Source: an uncultured Lachnospiraceae bacterium (lineage in GTDB: Bacteria > Bacillota > Clostridia > Lachnospirales > Lachnospiraceae). From it: a DNA stretch of 56,315 nt. Where the stretch lies: assembly GCA_947628955.1 (NCBI GenBank), contig CANRBX010000013.1:1-56315 (forward strand), given 5' to 3'. The notes below the pieces were generated by a model. That model was not told the origin of the DNA. It was given only the letters and a program-made list of their open reading frames with translations, and made no database searches. Shown piece after piece: positions 42,756 to 50,484 of this stretch. Each line of letters opens with the position of its first letter. The stretch's first letter is position 1. A program made the position numbers and the translations under genes.

Positions 42756-45362
42756 ATGACTCATAATACAGCGCAGAAAAAGCCTGCGCAGAGGGACAAA
42801 AGCCTGACAGCCACAGGCATCGTAATCGCCGTTATTGTGGTGCTCCTGCTCTTTGCATATTTTCAGATCAACTCCGTTCTCCGGCAGCGCTCCCTGAGCC
42901 GGCTGGAAGAGGGCGCCAACAGCGCAATCGAAGAGATCACGTCCAAGATCGCGCGCGACAGCCGCCTCCTGAACGCGACAGCCGGCATTATCTCGCAGGC
43001 GGACAATTTTGACATCGACGTCACGCTGGAGATCATGAAGAATATCAATTCTCTGCTTGAAACGATGAACGTGAAGATTCTGCTGCCGGACGACCGTATC
43101 CTCACCACAGACGGCACGATCACCACGGCCTCGGAACACGGCAATCTTTCTTTTGCACAGGAAGCTCCGCTCGGCGAGCATATCACGGACCGCACATACG
43201 ATCTCCTCACCGACCAGCCGATCCTGCGGCATTTTGTGCCGATCATCCAGGATGGGGAAACCGCCGCCCTGCTTTACGGCGTCACCGAGCTGGAGAGTCT
43301 GCCCGACAGCCTCAATATCGACAACATCTACAATGCGAGCGCCTATGTCTACATCATCGACACAAGAACCGGGGATTTTCTCGTGGATACCTGGCATGAC
43401 ACACTCGGGAACATCTCCGACTTTTCCTCCGCCAATGATGGCCGGAAGACCAAGGGCGACAAGGGCTGGGACGAATTCACAGACGATCTGATCAGCCTCA
43501 ATTCCGGCTACGTCGTCTACCGCACGCCGAACACCGATGGCTGGGAGTACATGTACTATGCCCCCATCGGGGTCAATGACTGGGCGGTCGCGGTCGATGT
43601 GCCGGAGAAAGAGGCTTTCGCCAGCGTTTTCGCGGTGCAGCGCGTCTGCATCGTCCTCGGCGTGCTGATGGCCCTCACGGTCATCCTGTACTACCTGTGG
43701 GTGCGGCGCAACGCGAGGCAGGTGACGGAGCAGGCGGTCGAGCATGCAGTGCTCGCCGAGAAGCTGCAGAAGGCCGAGGCCGCCGACCGCGCCAAGAGCG
43801 TCTTCCTCTCAAACATGTCCCACGACATCCGCACGCCGATGAACGCGATCATCGGCTTTACGACCCTCGCCGAGGCCAATCTGGACAACCCGGAGCGGAC
43901 GCAGGAATACCTGAAGAAGATTCTCTCCTCCAGCAATCACCTGCTCTCGCTGATCAACGACATTCTGGACATGAGCCGCATCGAATCCGGCAAGCTGAAC
44001 ATCGAGGAAAAGGAATGTTCCATCTCAGATATTTTCCGGGACATGCGGAATATCATACAGACACAGATGCACTCCAAGCAGCTTGACTTTTTCATGGACA
44101 CGGTGGACGTCATCGACGAGGACATTTACTGTGACAAGCTGCATGTGAACCAGGTGCTGCTGAACCTTCTCTCCAACGCGATCAAGTTCACCCCCGCGGG
44201 CGGCACCGTGGCGCTGACGATCCGGCAGAAGCCGCGCGCGCCCAAAGGCTACGGCTCCTATGAGATCCGGGTCAAGGACACCGGCATCGGCATGAGCCCG
44301 GAGTTTACAAAACATATTTTCGAGCCCTTTGAGCGCGAGCGCAACACCACCGCCAGCGGCATACAGGGCACAGGGCTCGGCATGGCCATCACAAAAAATA
44401 TCATCGATACGATGGGCGGCACGATCGAGCTGCACTCCGAGCAGGGCAAGGGCACGGAATTTATCATCAATCTTGATTTCCGACTTCAGTCGGAGCCGCA
44501 GAAGGTGGAGATCGTTCAGGAACTGCAGGGAATGCGCGCGCTCGTCGTGGACGACAGCTTTTCCACCTGCGACAGCGTCACCAGGATGCTGCGCCAGATC
44601 GGCATGCGCCCCGAGTGGGTGCTGCACGGCAAGGAGGCCGTCCTGCACGCCAGGCAGGCGTATGAGCTCGGGGACGAATACCGCGCCTATATCATCGACT
44701 GGTTCCTGCCGGACCTGAACGGCCTGGAGGTCGTCCGGCAGATCCGCTCGATCGTCGGCGACAGTACCCCGATCATCATCGTCACCGCCTACGACTGGAC
44801 CCCATTTGAGGATGAGGCGAGGGCGGCGGGCGTAACGGCCTTCTGCAACAAGCCGATCTTCCTCTCCGAGCTCAGAGATATTCTGATCGCGGCCACCGGC
44901 AATACGCTCAGTGCGCAGCAGACGGATTCCATCCCCGACCTGTCCGGGCAGTTCAGGGGCACGCGCCTGCTGCTGACCGAGGACAACGAGCTGAACCGCG
45001 AGATCGCGGACGCACTGCTTACCGCCAGCGGTTTTCTCGTGGAAACCGCGGAGGACGGAACCGTCGCCGTAGAAAAGGTGAAAAATTCCGCCCCCGGTTA
45101 CTATGGACTGATTCTCATGGATGTACAGATGCCGAAGATGAACGGCTACGACGCGACAAGGGCCATCCGGGCGCTGGAGGATCCGGACCTTGCCAGCATC
45201 CCGATCGTGGCCATGACAGCCAACGCGTTTGAGGAAGACCGGAAGCTGGCGCTGGAAAGCGGCATGAACGCGCATATCGCCAAGCCGATCGACATGAAGA
45301 AGCTGCTGGAAATACTCACGGCCATTCTGAAAGAGCGCGCGGGAAGCTCCCCTCACTCTTAA
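42756..45362 (+). CDS. hybrid sensor histidine kinase with two receiver domains
   Basis: This 868-residue membrane sensor starts at the ATG after AGGAGGG; the longer frame to 42714 is not needed. Order: TM1 (about 21-42), extracellular double-Cache-like domain (about 45-290), TM2 (about 292-312), HisKA with His356 in NMSHDIRTP, HATPase (about 460-570, with GIGMS and GTGLGMAI), first receiver (Asp648 in IIDWFLPD) and second receiver (Asp789 in LILMDVQMPKMNG). No DNA-binding output is attached, so it must signal to a separate partner or through protein contacts. The gene is monocistronic. The ligand is unknown; Cache domains commonly bind small organic molecules. Confidence 0.93.
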   Translation: MTHNTAQKKPAQRDKSLTATGIVIAVIVVLLLFAYFQINSVLRQRSLSRLEEGANSAIEEITSKIARDSRLLNATAGIISQADNFDIDVTLEIMKNINSLLETMNVKILLPDDRILTTDGTITTASEHGNLSFAQEAPLGEHITDRTYDLLTDQPILRHFVPIIQDGETAALLYGVTELESLPDSLNIDNIYNASAYVYIIDTRTGDFLVDTWHDTLGNISDFSSANDGRKTKGDKGWDEFTDDLISLNSGYVVYRTPNTDGWEYMYYAPIGVNDWAVAVDVPEKEAFASVFAVQRVCIVLGVLMALTVILYYLWVRRNARQVTEQAVEHAVLAEKLQKAEAADRAKSVFLSNMSHDIRTPMNAIIGFTTLAEANLDNPERTQEYLKKILSSSNHLLSLINDILDMSRIESGKLNIEEKECSISDIFRDMRNIIQTQMHSKQLDFFMDTVDVIDEDIYCDKLHVNQVLLNLLSNAIKFTPAGGTVALTIRQKPRAPKGYGSYEIRVKDTGIGMSPEFTKHIFEPFERERNTTASGIQGTGLGMAITKNIIDTMGGTIELHSEQGKGTEFIINLDFRLQSEPQKVEIVQELQGMRALVVDDSFSTCDSVTRMLRQIGMRPEWVLHGKEAVLHARQAYELGDEYRAYIIDWFLPDLNGLEVVRQIRSIVGDSTPIIIVTAYDWTPFEDEARAAGVTAFCNKPIFLSELRDILIAATGNTLSAQQTDSIPDLSGQFRGTRLLLTEDNELNREIADALLTASGFLVETAEDGTVAVEKVKNSAPGYYGLILMDVQMPKMNGYDATRAIRALEDPDLASIPIVAMTANAFEEDRKLALESGMNAHIAKPIDMKKLLEILTAILKERAGSSPHS

Positions 45363-45428
45363 TGACGGTTTCCGGTCAGTCAATAGAAAAGAGGTATCAT
45401 ATCAGGGCAAAGTGTCATTTCTTTATTG

Positions 45429-45478
45429 CATGGATGCGGTCAGGATTCGACTTCCTCTGCATCCATGAATGCTTTTTT
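45429..45478 (+). terminator. terminator of the hybrid kinase gene
   Basis: CATGGATGC (45429-45437) and GCATCCATG (45459-45467) pair perfectly, followed by AATGC and TTTTTT. The T-run touches the end of the convergent small gene. Confidence 0.75.
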
Positions 45479-45698
45479 ATTGTGCGTATTTTCCCAGGTC
45501 GTTCCAGTCAATTTCCTCTTCCGGGATAAACCCGCTTTTCTCTGCTTCTTCCATACTTTTCATTTCATCAGGAGTAGCTTTTGTAAAATCAGGATCCCAC
45601 GCAAGCACTAATTTCCTGATAAATTCCTGAGCAAATAACTGGTCGCTTTCAGGAAGCATATTCACCATCCGCGCTATATTCATTGCTGTTGAAGACAT
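45477..45698 (-). CDS. small acidic 73-residue protein
   Basis: This small soluble protein has a predicted helical N-terminal half (MNIARMVNMLPESDQLFAQE) and an acidic C-terminus (EEEIDWNDLGKYAQ). It has a very strong AGGAGG site and lies under a perfect consensus promoter with a 160-base leader. The shape resembles antitoxin-type small proteins, but no toxin gene is adjacent and I do not recognise the family with certainty. It is convergent with the hybrid kinase. Confidence 0.7.
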   Translation of the reverse strand: MSSTAMNIARMVNMLPESDQLFAQEFIRKLVLAWDPDFTKATPDEMKSMEEAEKSGFIPEEEIDWNDLGKYAQ

Positions 45699-45868
45699 TT
45701 CTCATACCTCCTCAATGTCTATCCGCCACCTTTCTGCCTGAGCTGCCCATCATTATTACTCTGTTACAGTGCCGTGCATCGTTTCCGGCGCACCGTCGGT
45801 ATTATGGTCCTGCTTCGGCAGCGTCATACTGAACGGGATGCCGTTTTGCAGTACCGTCCGTTTCATAA

Positions 45869-45897
45869 ATTATATTCTGTCAACGCCTGATTGTCAA
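45869..45897 (-). promoter_or_regulatory. perfect consensus sigma-A promoter
   Basis: TTGACA (45892-45897), 17 bases, TATAAT (45869-45874) on the minus strand. It overlaps the last codons and stop of the MacB-like permease gene. It drives the 73-residue gene through a leader of about 160 bases. The in-frame ATG at 45866 lies before the likely start of transcription. Confidence 0.85.
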
Positions 45898-47073
45898 TAA
45901 ACGGTGAAGATATGCCCCGGCAGGGCCAGCCAAAGACAGGCTGGTATAAGGTTCATGTAAAGTTTTTGCTTTCGTCCGCCCGGCGATCCTGTCACACAGG
46001 GCGGCAGTCAGATAACGCGCGGCAATGCCGGTCAGCAGAATGTCCAGGCACAGGATCGCGCTGTTCTGAACCATTTTCAGCTCAAAGGTACTGATATTCA
46101 GCCGAAGCAGGTTCTTCCATGCGCTTCCCAGACTCTCCCACGCTTCTCTATAAAACTCAAAGTCAGACCACTGCGGCGGGATATACTCTGCGGGAATCCC
46201 GCGAATCCCCGTCAGCCATAACAGGCCGGAAAATAACGCGATACCCGCAGCCGCACCCATAACAGATATGGCTTTGTCCGCCAACCTTTTTTGATATGCC
46301 TCTGCCTGCCTTTCCGGCCTCTTCTGGCAGGTTTCTGCCTGTCCCTTCAGCTTCCTCTGATACTCTTTCTGGCATTTTATGCATCTGCATAATTCCCGCC
46401 AGACAGGAACACAGACCGAAAACACCATCATGCAGAAGGCCAGCTTCACTGCAGTTCTGACCATCCCCCAGTCGGTCTTTATCAGGGAAACTCCATATCT
46501 GTTCCGCAGCCGGTTTTTCAGCTCCCAGTCGCCCAGCCTGCAGCTGTCCGCCACGGTCATGCGTCCAAAGCCTCCTTCATAATCGGCATCCGCCTGAACC
46601 AGCATCGTAGGCTCGACCCCGTCAAGGATCCCCTTTATCCGGTATTCCTTCCCCTGACAGGTCACCGTCTCCCCCTCCGCTTCCCCCGTACCGAAGAGTT
46701 TCCAGGCCGTCCCTCTGTCAAGCAGGCAGCCCCGTGTATCCCCGCAGTGCGGTACCGTGAAATTCCCGGTCAGACACTCCGGCTCCCCGCATACCGTCAC
46801 AACACTGACCTCGCCGCTTCTCTCCGCCGGGCTGTGGATGGAAACCGTCTGGCTGTCCAGAACATCCCACAGCACCATGTCCGGTATTTGTTCCGCCTCC
46901 TCCGCGCGCATCGCGGCGGCAGTTTCCACAGATACGCGCTCCCTCAGCTCATAATACCGTGATCCGGCGCACTCCCGGAAAAAGCCGAGCTGTCCCAGGG
47001 CCTGCCAGACACCTGCGATCACCGCTGCCGTACAAATAACGGCTTTTATCTGTTTCCGCATAAACCCTTCCAT
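45880..47073 (-). CDS. MacB/FtsX-like membrane permease without ATPase
   Basis: This 397-residue protein has one N-terminal membrane helix (about 7-27), a large extracytoplasmic domain (about 30-200) with MacB-periplasmic-core features (GTAWKLFGTGEAEG, YRIKGILDGVEPTM), and three further membrane segments (about 206-226, 268-290 and 338-358). A charged cytoplasmic loop between the second and third carries a short internal repeat (GQAETCQKR, RQAEAYQKR). MacB-type permeases need an ATP-binding partner, yet none is coded in the operon. The start follows AGAGGAAGG. It is the last gene of the propeller-receptor operon, 108 bases after the adaptor gene. Confidence 0.68.
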   Translation of the reverse strand: MEGFMRKQIKAVICTAAVIAGVWQALGQLGFFRECAGSRYYELRERVSVETAAAMRAEEAEQIPDMVLWDVLDSQTVSIHSPAERSGEVSVVTVCGEPECLTGNFTVPHCGDTRGCLLDRGTAWKLFGTGEAEGETVTCQGKEYRIKGILDGVEPTMLVQADADYEGGFGRMTVADSCRLGDWELKNRLRNRYGVSLIKTDWGMVRTAVKLAFCMMVFSVCVPVWRELCRCIKCQKEYQRKLKGQAETCQKRPERQAEAYQKRLADKAISVMGAAAGIALFSGLLWLTGIRGIPAEYIPPQWSDFEFYREAWESLGSAWKNLLRLNISTFELKMVQNSAILCLDILLTGIAARYLTAALCDRIAGRTKAKTLHEPYTSLSLAGPAGAYLHRLLTIRR

Positions 47074-47181
47074 AAATTCCTTCCTCTCCGCCTCATTTTA
47101 CCTGACACTGCCTCTGCCGGCTTGCCAATCTGTCACTCCGTCCGCTTCCGGTGGCCGGAATGTATCGGAGCCGCCGATCCC

Positions 47182-48603
47182 TCACTCCACTTTCTTTCTG
47201 ACCCGGCTCCCTGCATTCGTCTCCCGGTCTGTCCGAACGATAATCTCCCTGTCCGCAAGCTCTCCCGAAGAGACTGCCGCATAATCACCGTTCTGCTCAA
47301 GGATCCTGACGCTCAGCTTTTCCGCCTCCAGATTTTTCCCAAGAATGCCTTCCGTCTCTTTCAGGGCCAGGACATACGTTTCACCGGAATCAATATGGAT
47401 CGAATCCAGCGGCAGCACGAACGGATACTGTTCCGACTGCCTGCTGAAATCCACCGTCACCATGTCCCCGACAGACAGGCCTTTCTCGTGTATCTCCACC
47501 GTTACATCCAGCAGGGAAGCATCCTTTTCATCACAGGCAAGCTTTGTGACGGTCTGCCCCCTGATCTCTTCCGACGCACCATATTTCTTCAAAGTGCACG
47601 TATCCCCGACCGACAGATATTTTTCCATATCCGCACTGATCTGTACCCGGAGCTGCTTTTTCTGCGAGGACACCGCAATGACAGCAGAGGCAGAGGCCGG
47701 CGTCGCTGCCCCTTCCTTTACGGCAATTTCCTGAACCACGCCGGATACCGGGGAAGGTACATTTCCTGCTTCATCCACACAGCTGCAGAAAGCGTCCCCG
47801 GCCGCACGGATTTTTGCAAGCAGCTCGCTCTCGTAATCCCCGATCGCACCCTGGTATTCCGGTATGGCCTTCTCCAGGGCTTCCCTGTATTTCTTCTCGT
47901 CGTCCTTTCTGGCATACTGATAGCTGCGCTTCCTGTTTCTCTTATAATCCCAGTACTCCTTTTTTGCCGCATTCAATTCTCCCTGCAGCTTCTGGCATGT
48001 CTTCTGCGCCCTCAGCGCCGCACTTTTTGCGCGCCCGGCATCGCCGGAAAGCGAGCCGATCCGGATCTTCTCCTCCGCTGCAAGCTCATCAAAATATACT
48101 CTGCAGCTGTCGAAATACTCGTATTCCTTCTCCCTGACCGCAAGCTCCAGTTCGTCTTCCTGAAGATCGTCCTCCGCCTTCCAGTACCAGCCCTCCGTCT
48201 TGACGAGATAGCGCTGCCAGTCCTCATAAGCCTGCAGGTATTTGTCCGAAAATCCGCTTAAATCCATGGACGCCTTTCTCTCCCACGACAGGAAATCCTC
48301 TCTGGCGCGCTCCAGCTTTGTGTTCCCTGCCGTCCGAAACAGCACCGCGCCCTCCCCGACCTCATCACCCGCCTCTGCACAGATCTCCGTCACCTGCAGT
48401 CCCTCCGGAACCAGCACGGCAAATTCGCTGCCGGCTTCTACTCTCCCGGAAGCGCTGATCTCATGTGTGATCCTCCCCGAAACCGCCTTCTTCGTCTCCA
48501 CGACCGCCGTCGCAGCGCTCTGTGCCGCCCTGGAGACAAACGTAAAGCACACCATAAATATGAGAAATAACATACCCGCCCTTTTTATTCCGTTCCTCTG
48601 CAA
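47182..48603 (-). CDS. HlyD-family membrane-fusion/adaptor protein
   Basis: This 473-residue exported protein has an N-terminal membrane anchor (about 8-28), a lipoyl-like half (EISASGRVEAGSEFAVLVPEG, AEAGDEVGEGAVLF), a long coiled coil (about 110-260), the second lipoyl half (SPVSGVVQEIAVKEGAAT) and beta-barrel domains (about 310-455). This is the layout of MacA/HlyD adaptors, which in Gram-positives work with MacB-like exporters, here the next gene. The start is taken as TTG 48603 because it gives the signal segment a basic end; ATG 48573 is an alternative. Confidence 0.85.
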   Translation of the reverse strand: MQRNGIKRAGMLFLIFMVCFTFVSRAAQSAATAVVETKKAVSGRITHEISASGRVEAGSEFAVLVPEGLQVTEICAEAGDEVGEGAVLFRTAGNTKLERAREDFLSWERKASMDLSGFSDKYLQAYEDWQRYLVKTEGWYWKAEDDLQEDELELAVREKEYEYFDSCRVYFDELAAEEKIRIGSLSGDAGRAKSAALRAQKTCQKLQGELNAAKKEYWDYKRNRKRSYQYARKDDEKKYREALEKAIPEYQGAIGDYESELLAKIRAAGDAFCSCVDEAGNVPSPVSGVVQEIAVKEGAATPASASAVIAVSSQKKQLRVQISADMEKYLSVGDTCTLKKYGASEEIRGQTVTKLACDEKDASLLDVTVEIHEKGLSVGDMVTVDFSRQSEQYPFVLPLDSIHIDSGETYVLALKETEGILGKNLEAEKLSVRILEQNGDYAAVSSGELADREIIVRTDRETNAGSRVRKKVE

Positions 48604-48686
48604 ACCTCAGTCTCCCCTTTCCTTTACGGACGACGCTTCGATCCTCTGTTCCGGGTATCTCCGTTCGATCAATCCGTCCCGACAGT

Positions 48687-49526
48687 TCAGCGATGCATCG
48701 CCTCAATCCCCTGCTCCAGATAAGTCTGTCCTGCCAGAAATACGAGCAGCGCAGGCAGGAAGATCAGTACCGACACGGCAAACGCATATCCGATCGTCCC
48801 TCTCTGTATCTCCGGCAGCAGGATCGACAGCGGCCACAGGCTTTTTGTCTTCAGGAATGTCATCGGCTGTTCGATCATACTCCAGCTCTCCAGAAGTCCC
48901 AGCACCATCGCCGAAAAGATCCCCGCTCTGCCGAGCGGCAGCCCGATATGCCAGAAGACCTGAAAAGAGCCTGCGCCGTCCAGTTCTGCCGCTTCCATCA
49001 TTTCCTGCGGGATCCCGTCAAAGAAGCGGTACATGATGAACACCGGAAACGCGGAAAACGCCCCCTGCCAGATGAGACCCCAGTGGCTGTCCAGAAGCCT
49101 CAGCTCCTTCAGCACCAGATAATCGGGCAGCATCAGCACCTGAAACGGCATCAGCATCAGCGCGATATAGACCCAGAGCAGCTGTTTCCTGCCCGGAAAG
49201 CTCCCCTTTGCCAGTCCCCAGGCCGCCATTGTCCCAAACGTCATCTGCCCGGCCAGGATTCCGGCGGTAATCTTCACCGAGTTCCAGAACATGACAAAAA
49301 ATTCCGGCGTATCAAGAAGAACCTTCACATAGGACCGGGCAGTCGGAAACGATGGGATCAGCGCCATTTTTGCATATCCGTCCCCCTGCCCGAGGATCGG
49401 CCCGAGACAGTCAAGCAGCTCATCCTCCCCCATGACAGAGCCGGCCATCAGAAAAAGGACCGGGAGAAAGAACAGCAGCGCGAAGAGAAAGACGAGCGCT
49501 TCCGTGCATTTCCTGCAGCGCCTCAT
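48687..49526 (-). CDS. sugar-type ABC permease, MalG-like
   Basis: This 279-residue membrane subunit has six hydrophobic segments and the EAA loop EMMEAAELDGAGSFQVFWHIGLP (around 165-187). Its ATG follows the stop of the upstream permease with no gap (TAAATG). The family imports carbohydrates or other small solutes together with a lipoprotein receptor, here the propeller fusion at 50485. The ATPase is missing from the operon. Confidence 0.9.
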   Translation of the reverse strand: MRRCRKCTEALVFLFALLFFLPVLFLMAGSVMGEDELLDCLGPILGQGDGYAKMALIPSFPTARSYVKVLLDTPEFFVMFWNSVKITAGILAGQMTFGTMAAWGLAKGSFPGRKQLLWVYIALMLMPFQVLMLPDYLVLKELRLLDSHWGLIWQGAFSAFPVFIMYRFFDGIPQEMMEAAELDGAGSFQVFWHIGLPLGRAGIFSAMVLGLLESWSMIEQPMTFLKTKSLWPLSILLPEIQRGTIGYAFAVSVLIFLPALLVFLAGQTYLEQGIEAMHR

Positions 49527-50438
49527 TTACCTCATCTCCTTTCCCCAGGCCCGGTACAGGCCGAAAATAAACACCAGGATCACAAGGCTGAGCAGAACCG
49601 ATGCCGCCGACAGCTTGTCCAGTGCCAGCGCTCCGAACCAGTTGTTGAATAAGTGCTGCATCATATACATACTGTCATCCGGGTAGCTCCCGGCCACAAG
49701 GTAGGCCTCCCGAAACACCTTGAAGGAGTTCAGAAGCGACAGCACCGATACCGTGTACAGAACCTGTCTCAGGTTCGGGAGCATCACGCGTGTAAAGATC
49801 TGGCGTTCGTTCGCCCCGTCCATCCTCGCCGCCTCATAGATACTCTCGTCGATCTGGCGGATCCCCGCCATCCAGAGGATCATGTTGTACCCGGTATTCC
49901 TCCAGAGATAGCTGACGACCATGACCCAGAACGCAGCCGGGGAGTGCAGCCAGTCTGTCCCTGCCCGTCCGAACAGTCCCGCCAGTGCGTTCAGTATGCC
50001 GTGCCCGTGGAAAACCGCCTCCCCTGTCCCTGCCCGTCTGAACAGTCCCGGCAGCGCGTTCAGTATGCCGTGCCCGTGGAAAACCAGCTTCCACACCAGG
50101 GCGACCGACACCGCCGGAAGCGCCATCGGCAGCAGGAACACCCACTTGTAAAAACCGGCAAGCCTGCAGCGAAGCACAGCCGCCGCGAGAAGCAGTGAGA
50201 CGGCCAGCAGCAGCGGAATGCAGACCGCCATAAACTTAAGCGTGTTGCCGCCCGCCAGAAGAAACGCGTCATTTCGGAACAGCTCCCTGAAATTCCGGAC
50301 GCCTGCAAAGGATCCCCCGGAATTCTGCGTGACAGAACGCCGGATGACATCCACATAAGGCACAAAATAAAAAACCGTCACCCCTGCAAGGCTAGGGAAT
50401 ACCCATACGGCTCCCCGCCCCCTTTTCACCCTTTTCAT
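49527..50438 (-). CDS. sugar-type ABC permease, MalF-like, with 69-bp duplication
   Basis: This 303-residue partner of the MalG-like permease has the EAA loop YEAARMDGANERQIFTRVMLP (around 200-220). GGAGAG before ATG 50438 sets the start; the 23 extra residues of the longer frame look non-coding. A 23-residue segment (VFHGHGILNAL.GLF.RAGT) in the extracytoplasmic loop after the third membrane helix is present twice in a row, so the loop is longer than normal. Function may or may not be affected. Confidence 0.9.
   Translation of the reverse strand: MKRVKRGRGAVWVFPSLAGVTVFYFVPYVDVIRRSVTQNSGGSFAGVRNFRELFRNDAFLLAGGNTLKFMAVCIPLLLAVSLLLAAAVLRCRLAGFYKWVFLLPMALPAVSVALVWKLVFHGHGILNALPGLFRRAGTGEAVFHGHGILNALAGLFGRAGTDWLHSPAAFWVMVVSYLWRNTGYNMILWMAGIRQIDESIYEAARMDGANERQIFTRVMLPNLRQVLYTVSVLSLLNSFKVFREAYLVAGSYPDDSMYMMQHLFNNWFGALALDKLSAASVLLSLVILVFIFGLYRAWGKEMR
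49956..50093 (-). repeat. 69-bp in-frame duplication in the MalF-like gene
   Basis: TGTCCCTGCCCGTC recurs at 49956 and 50025, and the two 69-base copies differ at only a few positions. Each encodes 23 residues. Confidence 0.9.
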
Positions 50439-50484
50439 GATCACTCTCCAATCCGCCTCCGAGCCGACGCCACAAATATCTCCA

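Noticed and set aside
45756-45866. A 36-codon minus-strand frame between the MacB-like permease and the 73-residue gene
   Set aside because: Its ATG lies at or before the likely transcription start of the consensus promoter and has no ribosome-binding site.
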